From: Sesamum alatum
Taxonomy: Eukaryota; Streptophyta; Magnoliopsida; Lamiales; Pedaliaceae
Assembly: GCA_034509735.1 (NCBI GenBank)
Contig: JACGWO010000005.1
Coordinates: 30,596,479-30,660,478 of the forward strand
Length of the DNA: 64,000 bases
Direction of reading: 5' to 3'
Below the pieces are notes generated by a model, which had not been told where the DNA came from, did no database searches, and was given only the letters and a program-made list of their open reading frames with translations. How positions within the stretch are numbered: the stretch's first letter is position 1; every line of letters starts with the position of its first letter. Below are positions 1-11,220 of this stretch, one piece after another. Made by a program: the position numbers and the translations under genes.

Positions 1-47
1 AAATGTTCTTTCAAAATTATTATTTCATCCTATCCAACCATTATGCA

Positions 48-531
48 TGATAGGGGTGTATTTCCCCACCTATGGAAAAGACAGGCCTGAAAAAGGGTCA
101 AAATCACATTTGGGGCCTAGGGTCCGCGTATAACACACTCGGGTCGGTTACCCGCGACCCGACTCGAACCCGCGATTCGGATCGAGATCCGTCCCGGGAG
201 ACACAAGATCTAGACCCTTTATCATTTGACAGCTTAAGCCCTGCGATGAAGTCACGTGGACCAGGCAAGTACATACATTTGGCCCTATAAATACCATTAT
301 TCCACCGCATTTATAATAAGACTTATTGATTACATTCAAGCTACTATTTTACTTAGATCACACTTTTGTCATCTCGAATTTGAACTCACTTAAGCATCGG
401 AGGATTTTCGCCGGGGACCCTCCCAACTTGCCTGGCGTGCTTTCTTTTCTCAGGAACCATTCCATCTGAGTGATTGATCTAGAGCGCGAGCATCGACCTC
501 CATCAAGAATCCCTACTTTCTACCCGAGTCA
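48..531 (+). mobile_element. Solo LTR, gypsy (Tat-like) type
   Basis: The element begins TGATAGGGGTGTA and ends CCCGAGTCA, the TG...CA form of an LTR. It is flanked by an exact 5-bp target duplication, atgca (43-47 and 532-536). No primer-binding site or coding sequence follows it, so it is a solo LTR left by LTR-LTR recombination. A TATA-like box (ctataaatac, about 285-294) sits mid-element as in an LTR promoter. The downstream part (acttaagcatcggagg, then accctccc and ctcagg) is shared with the inverted copy at 49256-49781. The link to Tat gypsy LTRs is inferred from general resemblance. Confidence 0.82.
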
Positions 532-536
532 ATGCA

Positions 537-1445
537 ATAGACCTTTATCAATTATTTGTCCCAACTACAAAAATACACGCCCCTAAAGATTAAGAGAATA
601 TAAGCCACATAATACTTTGGGAAGGATATAAAGATTTCCATTTTATTCATTGAAAAGTAATAATACTTTTGGGATAATAATGAAGGCCCATAAGTCAAAA
701 GAGCAGTTCTATTTCAAGTCAAACATACATAGTTTCTTCTTAAATCGATTTTATAAAATCATGAAGTTTGTATACAGTCTTCACTCATTATAAATCGGTC
801 ACCGTCCATCCAAAAATACAATCAAATAAAATAATAAGCTTTGTATTTTCAACAAGATTACTTATAAAGTTCAAATGAAAAAATAGTGAGGTACGTGATT
901 AGTATATCAGCATGGTGGTGTTAAATAGGAATGACAGGTTAAGCGTGTAGGTTAGGACCTCGACTTGAATCCATTCCAAGATGAATAGATTCGAATCAAA
1001 ATTATCCGATCTAAATTTAAGGATGGGTTTAATTTAATGAATCGAGCTGGAGTCGGGGAGGTCTAGACCAGCCCTGAGCCTGCCCCAACTAATATTTATA
1101 AATATATTTGATTTATTTAAAATAATTAACTTATATTTAATATATATATATTGTCACAAGATACAACATAAACCAATATGATATAAACTAACATCTAACT
1201 ATTACAATAGCAAATTATACCTATTATACATTAAAAATAATATCAACTCACGCAATGATTTGAACCCATGACTTTTAAATATCATTATAACTATCTGAAC
1301 TAACACCACCAAACGGGGCCTTACGGGTTGGAAAATTCAATGCAGAGTGGACAGATTGAAAAGTGGATGCTGTCTAATTCTTCCATGTACTTGAAGTGAC
1401 TTCTGTGTCTTACCTATTCAAATTATATTGTATTTCTTATTTTTA
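537..1445. other. AT-rich spacer with a tRNA-like (SINE-like) fragment
   Basis: There is no coding potential. On the minus strand about 1240-1325 resembles a tRNA-derived SINE head: a box-A-like TAGTTCAGATAGTTA followed by a box-B-like GGTTCAAATCATT. The fragment is short and has no visible tail, so the SINE call is weak. An (AT)n run lies at about 1138-1150. Confidence 0.3.
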
Positions 1446-1653
1446 AGGATAATTACATTATACTCTTAATATATGGTTTGTCTATACAAATTATTTTTAT
1501 TTTTTAAATTATATATACACTTATCAAAAATATCAATACACAAATTATTCTTATTTTAAAAGAAATTACACATACATAGCATTACACAAATTATACATAT
1601 TTTTTGATTGTCAAGGGGTAGTTTATGTAAGTGTACAAAACGTAATTAGCCCT
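1446..1653. mobile_element. Decayed palindromic MITE
   Basis: The sequence starts GGATAATTACATTATAC and ends with the inverted GTAATTAGCC, with internal blocks (tacacaaatta...) in opposite orientation. It matches the general build of the copies at 23412 and 34210. The flanks (ttattttta / tttatttta) only resemble a 9-bp duplication at 7 of 9 positions, so this is an old copy. Confidence 0.45.
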
Positions 1654-1668
1654 TTATTTTATTTAGAT

Positions 1669-2550
1669 CTCGTTTGGTTTATGTGATTGGATTAACCATG
1701 ATGGGATTGGATCGGATGGGAAATGGAATGATAACTAATCCCATTATTCTTTATAGTGTTTGATTTGACGTATTGCATGTGTGATATCTCATGTGATAAT
1801 ATAATATAGTGTTTGATTTAAAGGATTACAGAATATGATTAAATTTAAAAAGACCATTAAGGTTTATTTTTTAAATTATTTTTATTTTAACATTATAGCT
1901 TTTGAATAATTATAAAAAATAAAAAAAAAACTCTCAATATTTATTAGAATACAATATTTAAATAAAATTCTTGTGGAATATTTCTATTTTTTTTTTCTAT
2001 ATTCATGTGAAGCAGAACTTCAAAATAGACATTCAATAAAAAAAAAAAAAAAAAAAAAAAAAAGATAACCAAGGTTTATAGATTTTTAAAACAATATAAA
2101 AGTATGACAAAAATTCTACCTTTTCAAATTTAATAACCGATCAAAATTCAAATATTTTTCAAAAGTCCCAAGAAAAGATGAAATAATATTGCTTTATTAT
2201 ATTTTATTATTAAATTAATATAAGTTAAAGTAAAATTTTAAGCATACATGTATTTCACAAGGAAAACAACAAAGTGAAAAAATGATTTATTGAAGAAGTG
2301 AAAAATAATCAACCAACTTAATAATGAACAAATATATGGACCACAAAAATCATGTTAAATTTAATGGAAAGGCATATAAAAAAAATATTAATCCTAGCTT
2401 AAACTATTCAATTGGATAGTGTATCCCATATCTTAACCGGGATACATTGTCCCATAATCGATATTAATAACACGCTCTAATAATGCAAACCAAACGTGTG
2501 ATTATTCATGATAAGTAATCTTACAATGCCTAATTACACGAACCAAACAG
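1669..2550. mobile_element. Candidate terminal-inverted-repeat element
   Basis: The left end CTCGTTTGGTTTATGTG is inverted at the right end as cacgaaccaaacag. Both arms continue with related blocks (gattggattaacc... and ...gataagtaatcttac). The interior is AT-rich, has a poly(A) tract near 2037-2063 and does not code. No clean target duplication was found, so the family is undetermined. Confidence 0.4.
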
Positions 2551-3034
2551 GTATACATGTTACATTTATATAAATGATATCATTTATTTAATTTATAAAA
2601 AGATTTTAAAATTAAATATACTTTGTTACCGTCAACTATTTTTAAAGTAGCATTTATACTTGTTAGTTTGGGAGCATGAATGCTACTTCGAGAATAGTTG
2701 AAAGGAGAAAAATATATTTAACCTGAGATTTTATATAAATATATATATATATATTATGTATATATTAAATAAAATAAAAAAATATAATTTAAAATAGAAA
2801 ATTCAATTCTCACGTTGTAGTTGACTAGAGAAGACGGGTCGTGTTCGCCTTTAAATTTAATGCTTAATTTGTCAACGAAGACGTCATTATTTCTATAGTC
2901 CACCTAATGATGATAGCTTTTGATTGTGACACACAAATTAAAGATACGTTTGGGAAAAGCTATTTTCGACTTTTAAGCTTGCGATTAACTTCTTTTGCCC
3001 CGAAATTATTAAACACTTTTCAACTTAAAAAGAA
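2551..3034. other. AT-rich spacer
   Basis: Nothing recognisable was seen: no plausible exon, RNA gene or terminal repeat pair. An (AT)n run is present near 2738-2752. Confidence 0.5.
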
Positions 3035-3420
3035 AAGGATAATTATGTGGTTCTTATTTTTGATTTGGTATAATTATATGTAAATCCCTTATGATTTGAA
3101 AAATTATGTCTCATATCTCTGAGGTTTGCTCCGTATAGCAAATAGGTCATTCTATTAGTCAAAATTCATCGAATTTGTTGTTATTAATAGAAAAACTGAC
3201 TAAAAATCGATATTTATCCTCAATAGATTTATTAGAGGTCAAACAAATCTTTTTTTTAATTTTTCTTAAATTACCCTTATATGTATAAGATATATCTCCT
3301 CACATGCATTAACGTATGAAGATGTATAAGGATAGTTTAATCATTAGAAAAATTTGTCTGATATGCAATAAGTTAGTGATAAGTCAATCGTGGACAAAAA
3401 TTAAATTATAACTATGTACC
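3035..3420. mobile_element. Truncated palindromic MITE (family A)
   Basis: It begins aggataattatgtgg and runs through blocks shared with 43276-43823 and 44400-44940: aaatcccttatgatttg, gaggtttgctccgta, caaataggtcattc, and a centre with acccttatatg. The right arm breaks off after the gtgataagtcaatcg block, so the 3' terminal repeat and target duplication are missing. Confidence 0.6.
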
Positions 3421-4029
3421 AAGTTGTGTGTTCCTTTTACGCCTCCCATTTCTTCTCCATTGCGCGTGTTTGGATAAGTTGGGATTCTCTCCTTAATTTC
3501 AACACAAAAATTTGTCGCCTACGCGTAATGAATGTGGAAGCATTATGAAAATGAATTAATACGCAAACAAATCTTTGGAATTATTTTATTTACTTACTAT
3601 TCAAAGGACAAATGCAATTATGAGATGTGACAATTGCTTAATTCATTAATATGTATGTCTTTTTCAGTCAATTAATAATAATGGGTTCATTGTTTGAAAC
3701 TCCAAAATTATTATAAAAGAAAACATTAAAGGAAATATTTAAAAAGTTAAGAATTTACGTATTGTTTACTCAAATCAATTCGATTAGGTAAATTCTACAA
3801 ACTCGTGCATTTTGTCGTTTATTTACAAATGGGGGACGGAATTTATTGTTACATGTCATTTTGAATGGGATTGATTTAAATAGAAAAAATATTCTATATT
3901 GCCGCAAATCTTTGTTAGATGTGAAATGTTTACTATTTTTTAAAGTGTCACTTTTTTTTTAGTGAATTAATTATAATTATATTATAAATTTTAATTTATT
4001 ATTAATGTACGTAAATTATATATCAATAT
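3421..4029. other. AT-rich spacer
   Basis: No gene, RNA or paired repeat could be supported here. The stretch separates a decayed MITE from the base-composition jump at about 4030 where the gypsy element begins. Confidence 0.5.
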
Positions 4030-4458
4030 ACATTTTTTCTGAATCGAGATCACCTTGCGAGGAACCTGTTTCTTACGACCTCGTCCCGAGAGAGTGGATG
4101 ATGACTGAGAAGCAGACTGGGCAGGATGAGTAGTGGCCGAGAATGTAAGTGGGACGTCTGTGAGGGCTGTAGAGAGGGGGGGATTGAGAGTTGGTTGAGG
4201 GATAATAGTATGGGTTAGAGAGAGCTCTGTATGGTTATTAAATTATATCCGTTAGATGATAGGCGGTTGGGAGGTAAATTTGTCTTTGCGCTCCCCCCTC
4301 CCCCCTCATCATCGATTTAGTATAAATAGGACGTTTAGTCCATTGTAAAGGTCACTGGGCTTCTTTTGGAAGACAAATAAAGAGAGAAAGTTTGAAGTTC
4401 TTGAGTTGAGACGTGTTAGTATGCTTCGAACATACACTTCCTGAATTTTACCCCATCA
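4030..4458 (+). repeat. 5' LTR-like region of the gypsy element
   Basis: GC content rises sharply at about 4030. A TATA-like box (agtataaatagg) lies near 4318-4330, followed by a transcribed-type stretch ending ...ccccatca at 4458, immediately before the primer-site-like motif. The 5' boundary is not defined because no second LTR copy exists in the window for comparison. Confidence 0.5.
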
Positions 4459-4462
4459 ACTC

Positions 4463-4480
4463 TGGCACCGTCTGTGAGAA
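4463..4480 (+). other. Primer-binding-site-like motif
   Basis: The motif tggcaccgtctgtgagaa lies four bases after the LTR-like end. It resembles the TGGCGCC-type start of the primer sites seen in plant Tat-group gypsy elements, with changes. The tRNA it would pair with was not determined. Confidence 0.45.
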
Positions 4481-4499
4481 GCTGATCCAAGCATTGAGG

Positions 4500-6249
4500 A
4501 TGAACACCCGATCAAGAGTCAGAACGGAAATGCGGGACGAGAAGAACTCGAAGGAGGAGAAAAAAATCGTGGGCAAGGTCATGTCCCGGAGAATCTGCCC
4601 GCTCGCGATCTTCAGAACAAGAGGCAGGAAGACGTTGAGGTTCCGCCTCCACCCCCAGTCATTCAGATAACTCCAGAGGCACTTCGCCAATTAGTGGAGG
4701 ATACATCTGCTCAAGCAGCGGAGAAGGTTGTGGCCCAGTATATAGCAGGGCACGCATTACCCCCACGACCCCCTCGTTATCCTCGCAGAGGTCAAGACGC
4801 TCCCTTCGCCCCTGAGGGTTGCGAGCAGAGGCTCGGGGATGCCCACGAAGGTTTGAACTATGAGGAGGAAGTCAACAACAGGGCCACGCAGCCAGAGGAC
4901 AACTATTACCCTTCACTCCCTCGAAGATGTATAAGCGAAGAAGACTACTTCCCACCACCTCCCTAGGGAGGGCATGAAGACAACTATTTCCCCCCTCCGT
5001 GCCCGGAGGAGGTACCGCCAATACGAGAGGAAATGTATCGAGATATGGGCGGCCGCATGCTTACTCCACCTAGGTTCTCGAGTCCCTTGAGACCTGGTGG
5101 GTACCCAGGGCAGCCCTTGGCAATAGCGCCTCCACGACGAAGTCCTTTCGCCCCCCACATTTTAGCAGAAAGCCATTCATCCGGAGATCAAGATCCCAAG
5201 CCTCACGAGTATAACAGAGTGGGCGATCCTCAGGACTACTTGGACCGTTTCCTGGCCAGAGCCGATTTGTTAGACATTAGCGACGCGGCTTATTGCAAGT
5301 TGTTTCGGACTACCTTTCGGGAAAGGCGATGGTGTGGTTTAACCAATTACCAAGGAACTATTGAGTCATTCGAGCAGCTTTCCCAATGCTTCTTGCACCA
5401 CTTTGCGATTAATAAGCGATATCCCAAAATCGCATCGTATTTGTTTATGATAATCCAGCAAGAGAACGAAAGCTTGAGGGAGTACGTACGGCGCTTCTCG
5501 GAAGCTGTTTTGGAAGTCCCTCATGTAAACCCAGAACTTTTGGCAAGCATCATGTAGCAAAATCTGAGAAGAGGTCGATTCAAGGAGTCGATTGCTGGAA
5601 AGACTCCTGCCTTCTAAGAAGAGTTGTTGTTAAGAGCCGAGAAGTATATAAGAATTGAGGAATCAACAGGTTCGCGATCAACAAATCCATTAAAACGAAG
5701 GGCCAATGAGGAGGAAAAAGGGTTTCCCCCTATGATAGAAGGGAGTAAGTGTAAACACAGACATGTGCCACCAGGGAATTTGGCTCGATACACCTCTCTA
5801 AACGCCCCGCGAACTCAGATTCTCACTATAGCCAAGCAACAAAGGTTGGTGGGATGGCCTTTCCCGATGAAGGACAACCCACAAAGAATGAAGTTTGACA
5901 AGTACTGTCATTTCCACAGGGATCAAGGCCATAGCACCAAGGAATGCCACCACTTGAAGGATGAGATCGAGAAGTTGATCCGGAAAGGTTACTTAAAAGA
6001 ATTTGTGGGGCAAAGGAAACAAGAGCCCCAGGAAATCGCATTTGGAGGCAGGCACATGGCACCCCGTCTTCAAATGGGAGTAAAGCAGGAAGCGGAACGA
6101 GCTAGTAAGGATAACCTCCCAACTGCTGGAGTGATTGGGGTTATCTCGGGAGGCCCAGCAGGAGGAGACTCGAGGCGAGTTAGAAAGGCTGCAGTAAGAG
6201 CAGCAGGACATGCTGCCAACCATGTCGCAGCAGTGTCACCAATAGATCC
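4500..6249 (+). pseudogene. Gypsy gag (broken)
   Basis: An initiation region (MNTRSRVR) at 4500 is followed by a frameshift near 4640-4690. From 4694 one frame continues to about 6249, interrupted by three in-frame stops (around 4964, 5555 and 5615) that look like point mutations. The central part has the plant retrotransposon gag capsid pattern (HEYNRVGDPQDYLDRF, FLHHFAINKR, LREYVRRF). The zinc-knuckle-like motif is YCHFHRDQGHSTKEC followed by HHLKDEIEKLI. The end carries ISGGPAGGDS, which in intact elements leads into protease. In an active element gag would package the RNA; this copy cannot make a full protein. Confidence 0.85.
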
Positions 6250-6846
6250 AACAATGAGTCGGAATATGAGGCACTAAACGGGGGTGGAAAACTGGTTTTC
6301 GCCGCGGGAGCAAAGTGTGTGAGGGCGTATAGCGACTCCCAACTTGTGGTCAAGCAAGTGAATGGAGATTACGAAGCTAAGGGGGAGCAGATGACCAAGT
6401 ACTTAGCAAACATCCAAACGTTAAGAAGGAAGTTCGACGAGTTCACCCTAGAACAAATCCCGAGGTCAGACAATGAAGAAGCAAACCAGCTCGCTAAGTT
6501 GGCTAGCTCATTGGCTCCTTTGGGGAGCAAGAGAATAACCCTACCAAGTCAAGAGCGACCCGATGTGGATATTATAGGGGAACAAGTATTGACGACGAAC
6601 AGTGTTTCACCAAGCTGGAAAGAAGGTTTGGAGGAATACTTGAAGTATGGGACTTTGCCTCAAGACCCCAAGGAAGCGAGGGCAATTCGAGCAAGGTCGG
6701 CTAGGTTCACGTTAATTGGAGGTGAGTTGTACAAGAGAGGTTTTTTACAACCACATCTCAAATACGTCGACGGGACAAAACAGAGTATGTTTTACGAGAG
6801 ATCCATGAGGGAAGCTGCGATAATCATTCGGGAGCCAGGGCGTTAG
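6250..6846 (+). pseudogene. Gypsy RNase H fragment and pre-integrase region
   Basis: The frame changes here relative to gag. The fragment opens with NNESEYEAL, then YSDSQLVVKQVNGDYEAKG and PRSDNEEANQLAKLAS, which are the later RNase H motifs (catalytic E, D and terminal D). The first RNase H aspartate block, protease and reverse transcriptase are missing, so gag is joined directly to the middle of RNase H by a deletion of probably more than 1.5 kb. The frame then runs through a spacer (ARFTLIGGELYKRG) typical of the region just before integrase, and ends at a stop at 6846. Confidence 0.85.
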
Positions 6847-7545
6847 CATGTAAAGCCCTACGACAAGGATACTTATGGCCTACAATGCGTAAGGATGCTT
6901 TGAACTTGGTGAAGAAATGCCGAGAGTGCCAGGAGCATACCAACGTCACTCACGTCCCAGTGGCAGATATGCAACCATCGCACCACCCCAGTCTAACGGG
7001 CAGGCTGAAGTAACTAATAGGATAACCCTCCAAATTTTGAAGACGAGGTTGAAGGAAGCTAAAGAAAATTGGGTGGAAGAATGCCCCGGAGTCCTATGAG
7101 CATATCGAACAACACTACGACGAGGCACGAGAGAGTCCTCGTTCAATCTAGTCTATGGGACAGAAGCCGTCGTCCCAGTGGAAATAAAGGAGGAAACACT
7201 CAGGGTGCAACAATATAAGCCGACTGGCAATGGCAATGAAAGGGGGGTTGACCTGAATTTTCTGGAGGAGCTTAGGAGTGACGCAAATGTTAGGATGGAA
7301 GCTTACAATGCGTTAATGGAAAAGGCCTACAATGACAAAGTACGGCATCGCGAGTTCCAGGTCGGAGACCTGGTATTGAGGAGAGCTGATGCAATAGGAA
7401 ACAATGGGAAGTTGGATGCCAAATGGGTAGGACCGTACCAAGTAATCGAGATAGTGGGAAAATGAACTTATCGCTTGTAGAGAATGGATGGGAAGGAAGC
7501 ACCACGCATGTGGAATATTGCTAACCTTAAGAATTATTTTGCTTG
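6840..7545 (+). pseudogene. Gypsy integrase (gapped)
   Basis: In a shifted frame, ARALACKALRQGYLWPTM and KKCRECQEH form the second half of the integrase zinc-binding domain; the preceding histidine part is deleted. The sequence jumps from HVPVADMQPS to NGQAEVTNRITLQILKTR, so most of the DDE catalytic core is gone and only its last part remains. AYRTTLR and FNLVYGTEAVVPVEI follow, then the C-terminal region (FQVGDLVLRR, KLDAKWVGPYQVIEIVGK, and after a stop NIANLKNYF). Stops interrupt it near 7098 and 7463. It cannot be catalytic. Confidence 0.85.
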
Positions 7546-7639
7546 ATGCCTCGTATTTCGTTTCAACGCTTTGTAACCTTGAATTACGGTAATGAAATGA
7601 CCATCTTTTTATTTACTAGTTGTTGGTTCATTATTGATA

Positions 7640-8075
7640 CTTTATTTAGCAAGAGAGGGGGACGGGCCCTCACGAGCCCCGAAGCCAAGGCTTCCTTGAG
7701 GCACATAAAAAGAAATGCATACTTTATTAACCAAGAGAGGGGGACGGCCCCTCACGAGCTCCGAAGCCAAGGCTTCCTTGAGGCACATAAAAAGAAATGC
7801 ATACTTTATTAACAAGAGAGAGGGACGGCGCCTCACGAGCCCCGAAGCCAAGGCTTCCTTGAGGCACATAAAAAGAAATGCCCCGAAGCTATTGCTTCCT
7901 TAAGGCACATAAAAAAATTACCCCGAAGCTATTGCTTCCGTGAGGCACACGACAGAAATGTCCCGAAGCTATTGCTTCCTTGAGGCACATGAAAAAATGC
8001 CCCGAAGCTATTGCTTCCTTGAGGCACATGAAAAAATGCCCCGAAGCTATTGCTTCCTTGAGGCACATAGAAAAC
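7640..8075 (+). repeat. Two-period tandem array at the gypsy 3' end
   Basis: Three units of about 82 bp start near 7651, 7733 and 7813 (aagagagggggacgg... gaagccaaggcttccttgag). They pass into five units of about 39 bp (ccccgaagctattgcttcc ... gaggcacat) from about 7880 to 8070. The short unit is an internally shortened form of the long one, sharing the gaagc...cttccttgaggcacat core. Tandem repeats between integrase and the 3' LTR are a known trait of Tat/Ogre elements. Open frames across the array come from its periodicity and are not genes. Confidence 0.85.
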
Positions 8076-8160
8076 AAAGGAATCATAAGCAACGTAGCAT
8101 AAGAAGCAATAAAATATTAAAGTCTGATAACATAGTAAAAAAAAGAAAAAGAAGATAAAA

Positions 8161-9039
8161 ATAAAGCCCGACACACCAAAAAAATCACCTTATGCAATGT
8201 ACCACATATGTTGACACAAACACGACCCGACATAACCCCGACATGTGTTAGACACACCATTTAACCGTGTCCAAAAATATAATTTAAAAAAAAAAAACGA
8301 CATGAGTTGGGCACGGCATGGGCATAGGAAGGACATATTTGATCGCATGTCCGTACATGTTTTAGACACGACAATTTTCTTTGATAATATATTGAAAAAA
8401 TTCTAAATTACTTATAAAATTTAGTATTGTCTCATTTAATTTTATTGTTAGTTTTTAAAATATATTATTTGATAATATATTGGACACGCCATTTAATGTT
8501 GTATTTAAATGGGAGGATTTGAAAATAACAAATTCTCTGAATTTGTCAGGATAACTCTAAATTTAAAAAATTTTAAATCCCCCCATTCTACTTTCAAATT
8601 ATTATTTTTTTTAATATTAATGAATTTTAAATTTTTTTCAAAATAAATTATTATTACTATCTAAATTAGACCCGTCTTGGCCAAATTCTACCTAACTGTG
8701 ACCCGATATTGACCAAATCTGACCTAATTCGGACCCAATTATTTAACCAAATTCGACCTAACCCGGATACAATCATTTCGGATTCAATTAGGTTCAAACC
8801 CTTTAATTCTTCTAGTAAAACACTGAAGCATGAAGAAGGCAGTTGGGCTACTTACAACCTTTGATTGATCAGTTCTTACCAGCTTTGGGCCTAAACAGAA
8901 ACAGCTTCAAATTTGACCTAAATTGTGTTGGCAAATGGCAAATACAACTCTTCGTGGTCTCAATTTAAGTATTTTATGACTTAGAGATCCGTTTATTGAT
9001 GTGTCCAAAAAATGGATCGGGCTGAAATGGGTTGATTCT
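8161..9039. other. AT-rich spacer with degenerate repeats
   Basis: About 8160-8390 has repeated acgaca/gacacg motifs (cacgacccgacat, gacatgtgttagacac, cacggcatggg), and about 8650-8790 has gaccaaat/gacctaa motifs. Both look like worn ends of unidentified elements. There is no coding signal. Confidence 0.35.
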
Positions 9040-9456
9040 GTCTAACAAATGGGTCTTTTTGTTAGTCAATATTCACCGAATTTATTAATATTAAAAAAAA
9101 ATGAATTAAAGGCGACTTACTGTAGGTCAAACGAATCTTTTTATAACCAAACTACCCTTATATACCGTCACAAGTTAATGCATGAGTGGAGGTATATTTT
9201 CACCGTTTAAAGGGTAATTTAGTCATAAAAGATTTGCTTGGCCAGCATTAAGTCATTAATAAGTCAATAGAGGGTAAATATCGATTTTCATTCAATTTTT
9301 TTTATTAATATCAACAAATTCATTGAATTTTAACTAATGGAGGGACCTATTTATTAAACAGAAGTAAACCTCAGGGGTACTAAATGTAATTTTTCAAATT
9401 ACAGGGGCCTATGTGTAATTACACCAAACCTCAGGAGAGGGGAACGTATTATCCCA
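9040..9456. mobile_element. 5'-truncated palindromic MITE (family A)
   Basis: It shares blocks with 43276-43823, including tcaccgaatttattaatatt, taaccaaactaccctt, gtaatttagtcataaaag, actaatggagggacctattt, and the end tgtaattacaccaaacctcaggagagggg with terminal attatccc. The left terminal repeat is missing, so the copy starts inside the left arm. Confidence 0.65.
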
Positions 9457-11220
9457 AAAAACTATATATCTTTTTGAGTTGAACTTTTGAACTGCTAATA
9501 AATCTTGTTTACTAGCTAGATATTAACGAGTTACGTGTAATTATGGTATCAAATATAATTATAAATAATTGAAATACGGTAATGATTTTTTTTAAAATAT
9601 TGTACAAATCGAATGACAATATAACCGGACAAGATTGAAAAAAGTATTGCCGCCTAATTTTCTAGTTTCTGGACGCTTAAAGTTCTAATTCAAATTTGAA
9701 AACTCATAAAAAGAATGAAAAGGGAAAAAAGGAATAACTAGAAAACTCAAGGAAGAAGCAAGAAGAAAGGAAATTATATTTATGTCGTTTTAAAATAAAA
9801 CGTGAAGGATATGCTTGTAAAGATTGTTGATGCATATCAGAGTCTAACAACACTATAATGGTGGGAGTATTTTCATGAAAATTATAAATCAAGGGATGAC
9901 TAACCTGTAAAAGAAGGGTTAACAGTTCGATATTTAATGAAGTCGGTAATGATTTTAGTGAACAAATGATGGAAAAACTTGAAATAACGAGAATAATGGT
10001 CGAATATGATGGTAGAATGATATAATTTGTGTAGAGTGCAAAAAGTGAGCTAGAAAATAGCTAAAAATCGAGAGTGAATAAGAGTGAGAGTATGAGAGAA
10101 TGTGTTACCAAAATAACTGCACAAAGTATCAATTTATAAGCATTCGTAGAGCAAGATCCAAGAAGTAGTTATGTCAAATCATACACCGTTAAAAGCTGCA
10201 CGTGTTAGCCAAATAACAGAAAAATCAGTTTGTGATTTGGACTTTTCTGGATGAAGATATAACCTCTTAAGCGAGTCTTGCCCAGTCAACCCGAGAATCA
10301 GTTTACCTATTGCTTGAGGAGTTTGTTCAGCCCGATTATTTAGAATTTGTTGGAGATTTTTTAATATGACGTGTTATCGGATATCACAACCTGTTTGACG
10401 TGTCATCTCTGTTATATGCTGACTCCCTTTATTGGATTGGACTCGTTTCTTGAGTCTGCTAGATTAGTAAGGATGAAGCATATTATGGACTTAATACCTT
10501 GCTGGGCCAGCAGGGCCTGATCTACTAGACTGCTCGATGGGAACTCACTTTCTTATCTTTGGGTTTTGAGGAAAAATGTTTGAGAAAACATCAACAATCA
10601 TAATTACAGTAATATATTTCTTCAATTGCATAATTTTAATTAACATAGTATCTGAATAAAATCTACTTATAACCCGTTGAATCATTATTGAACCCATCAC
10701 TTAATTGGACTTAATTAAACATAATGAACTCAACATAAAATTCAATCTAAAATATTTTAAATACAACCCAACTTAAACTTACATGGGATGGATCGAAAAC
10801 ATTGCTTCTACCCTATTTTCCCATCAGTCCTCCAGGAGAACAACCTAACGGTTTGGGCTTCAAATTTCTCACGAAATCTCTTATATTCAAACCAAGTTGT
10901 GTACCTATGTGTCCGAAAAAAAAAATAATATTACCATCACTTATAACCATTGATTTGAGAGGTGATAAGTTCATCAAAACCATAATCTAACAATTCAAAC
11001 AAAAAAAAAAAACCCCATAATCCAATAATTCAAAAAAAAAAAAAAAAAAAACCAAGAACAAAAGCAAAATGAAGTGAAATTTCCATGTGATGAATTGCAT
11101 TTACACACAAGAAAGAGCTTCAACGAGCTCTCAACCAAACTAGTTCTACACAAACAACCTATTCAAGAGAAAGCGAGACGCGCAGGCCTAAACAAAAGTT
11201 TTTTGCTCTATCCCTCTTTT
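9457..11220. other. AT-rich spacer and probable 3' UTR of the NPF gene
   Basis: No coding sequence could be supported. Poly(A)-type tracts lie at 10996-11011 and 11033-11051. The last 150 bases or so (11060-11220) adjoin the stop codon of the minus-strand NPF gene and probably include its 3' UTR. Confidence 0.45.

Larger units (their letters stand above)
4030..8160 (+). mobile_element. Internally deleted Ty3/gypsy (Tat-like) retrotransposon
   Basis: The segment is higher in GC than its surroundings. It reads in order: 5' LTR-like leader with TATA box, primer-site-like motif, gag, a junction lacking most of protease and all of reverse transcriptase, an RNase H fragment, a gapped integrase, then a tandem array. 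The order and the gag and RNase H signatures fit the plant Tat/Ogre branch. The gag frame has three in-frame stops plus a frameshift, and at least three internal deletions are evident. No 3' LTR copy of 4030-4458 was found downstream. It is non-autonomous and dead, although fragments remain readable. Confidence 0.85.

Noticed and set aside
4413..4670. 85-codon frame at the start of the gypsy element
   Set aside because: It begins in the LTR/primer region; the true gag start is the MNTRSR methionine near 4500, and the frame is lost by a shift soon after.
7640..8175. Regular repeats that could suggest a CRISPR array or a repeat protein
   Set aside because: Units are contiguous without unique spacers, and the site is the 3' end of a plant gypsy element; frames on both strands simply follow the period.
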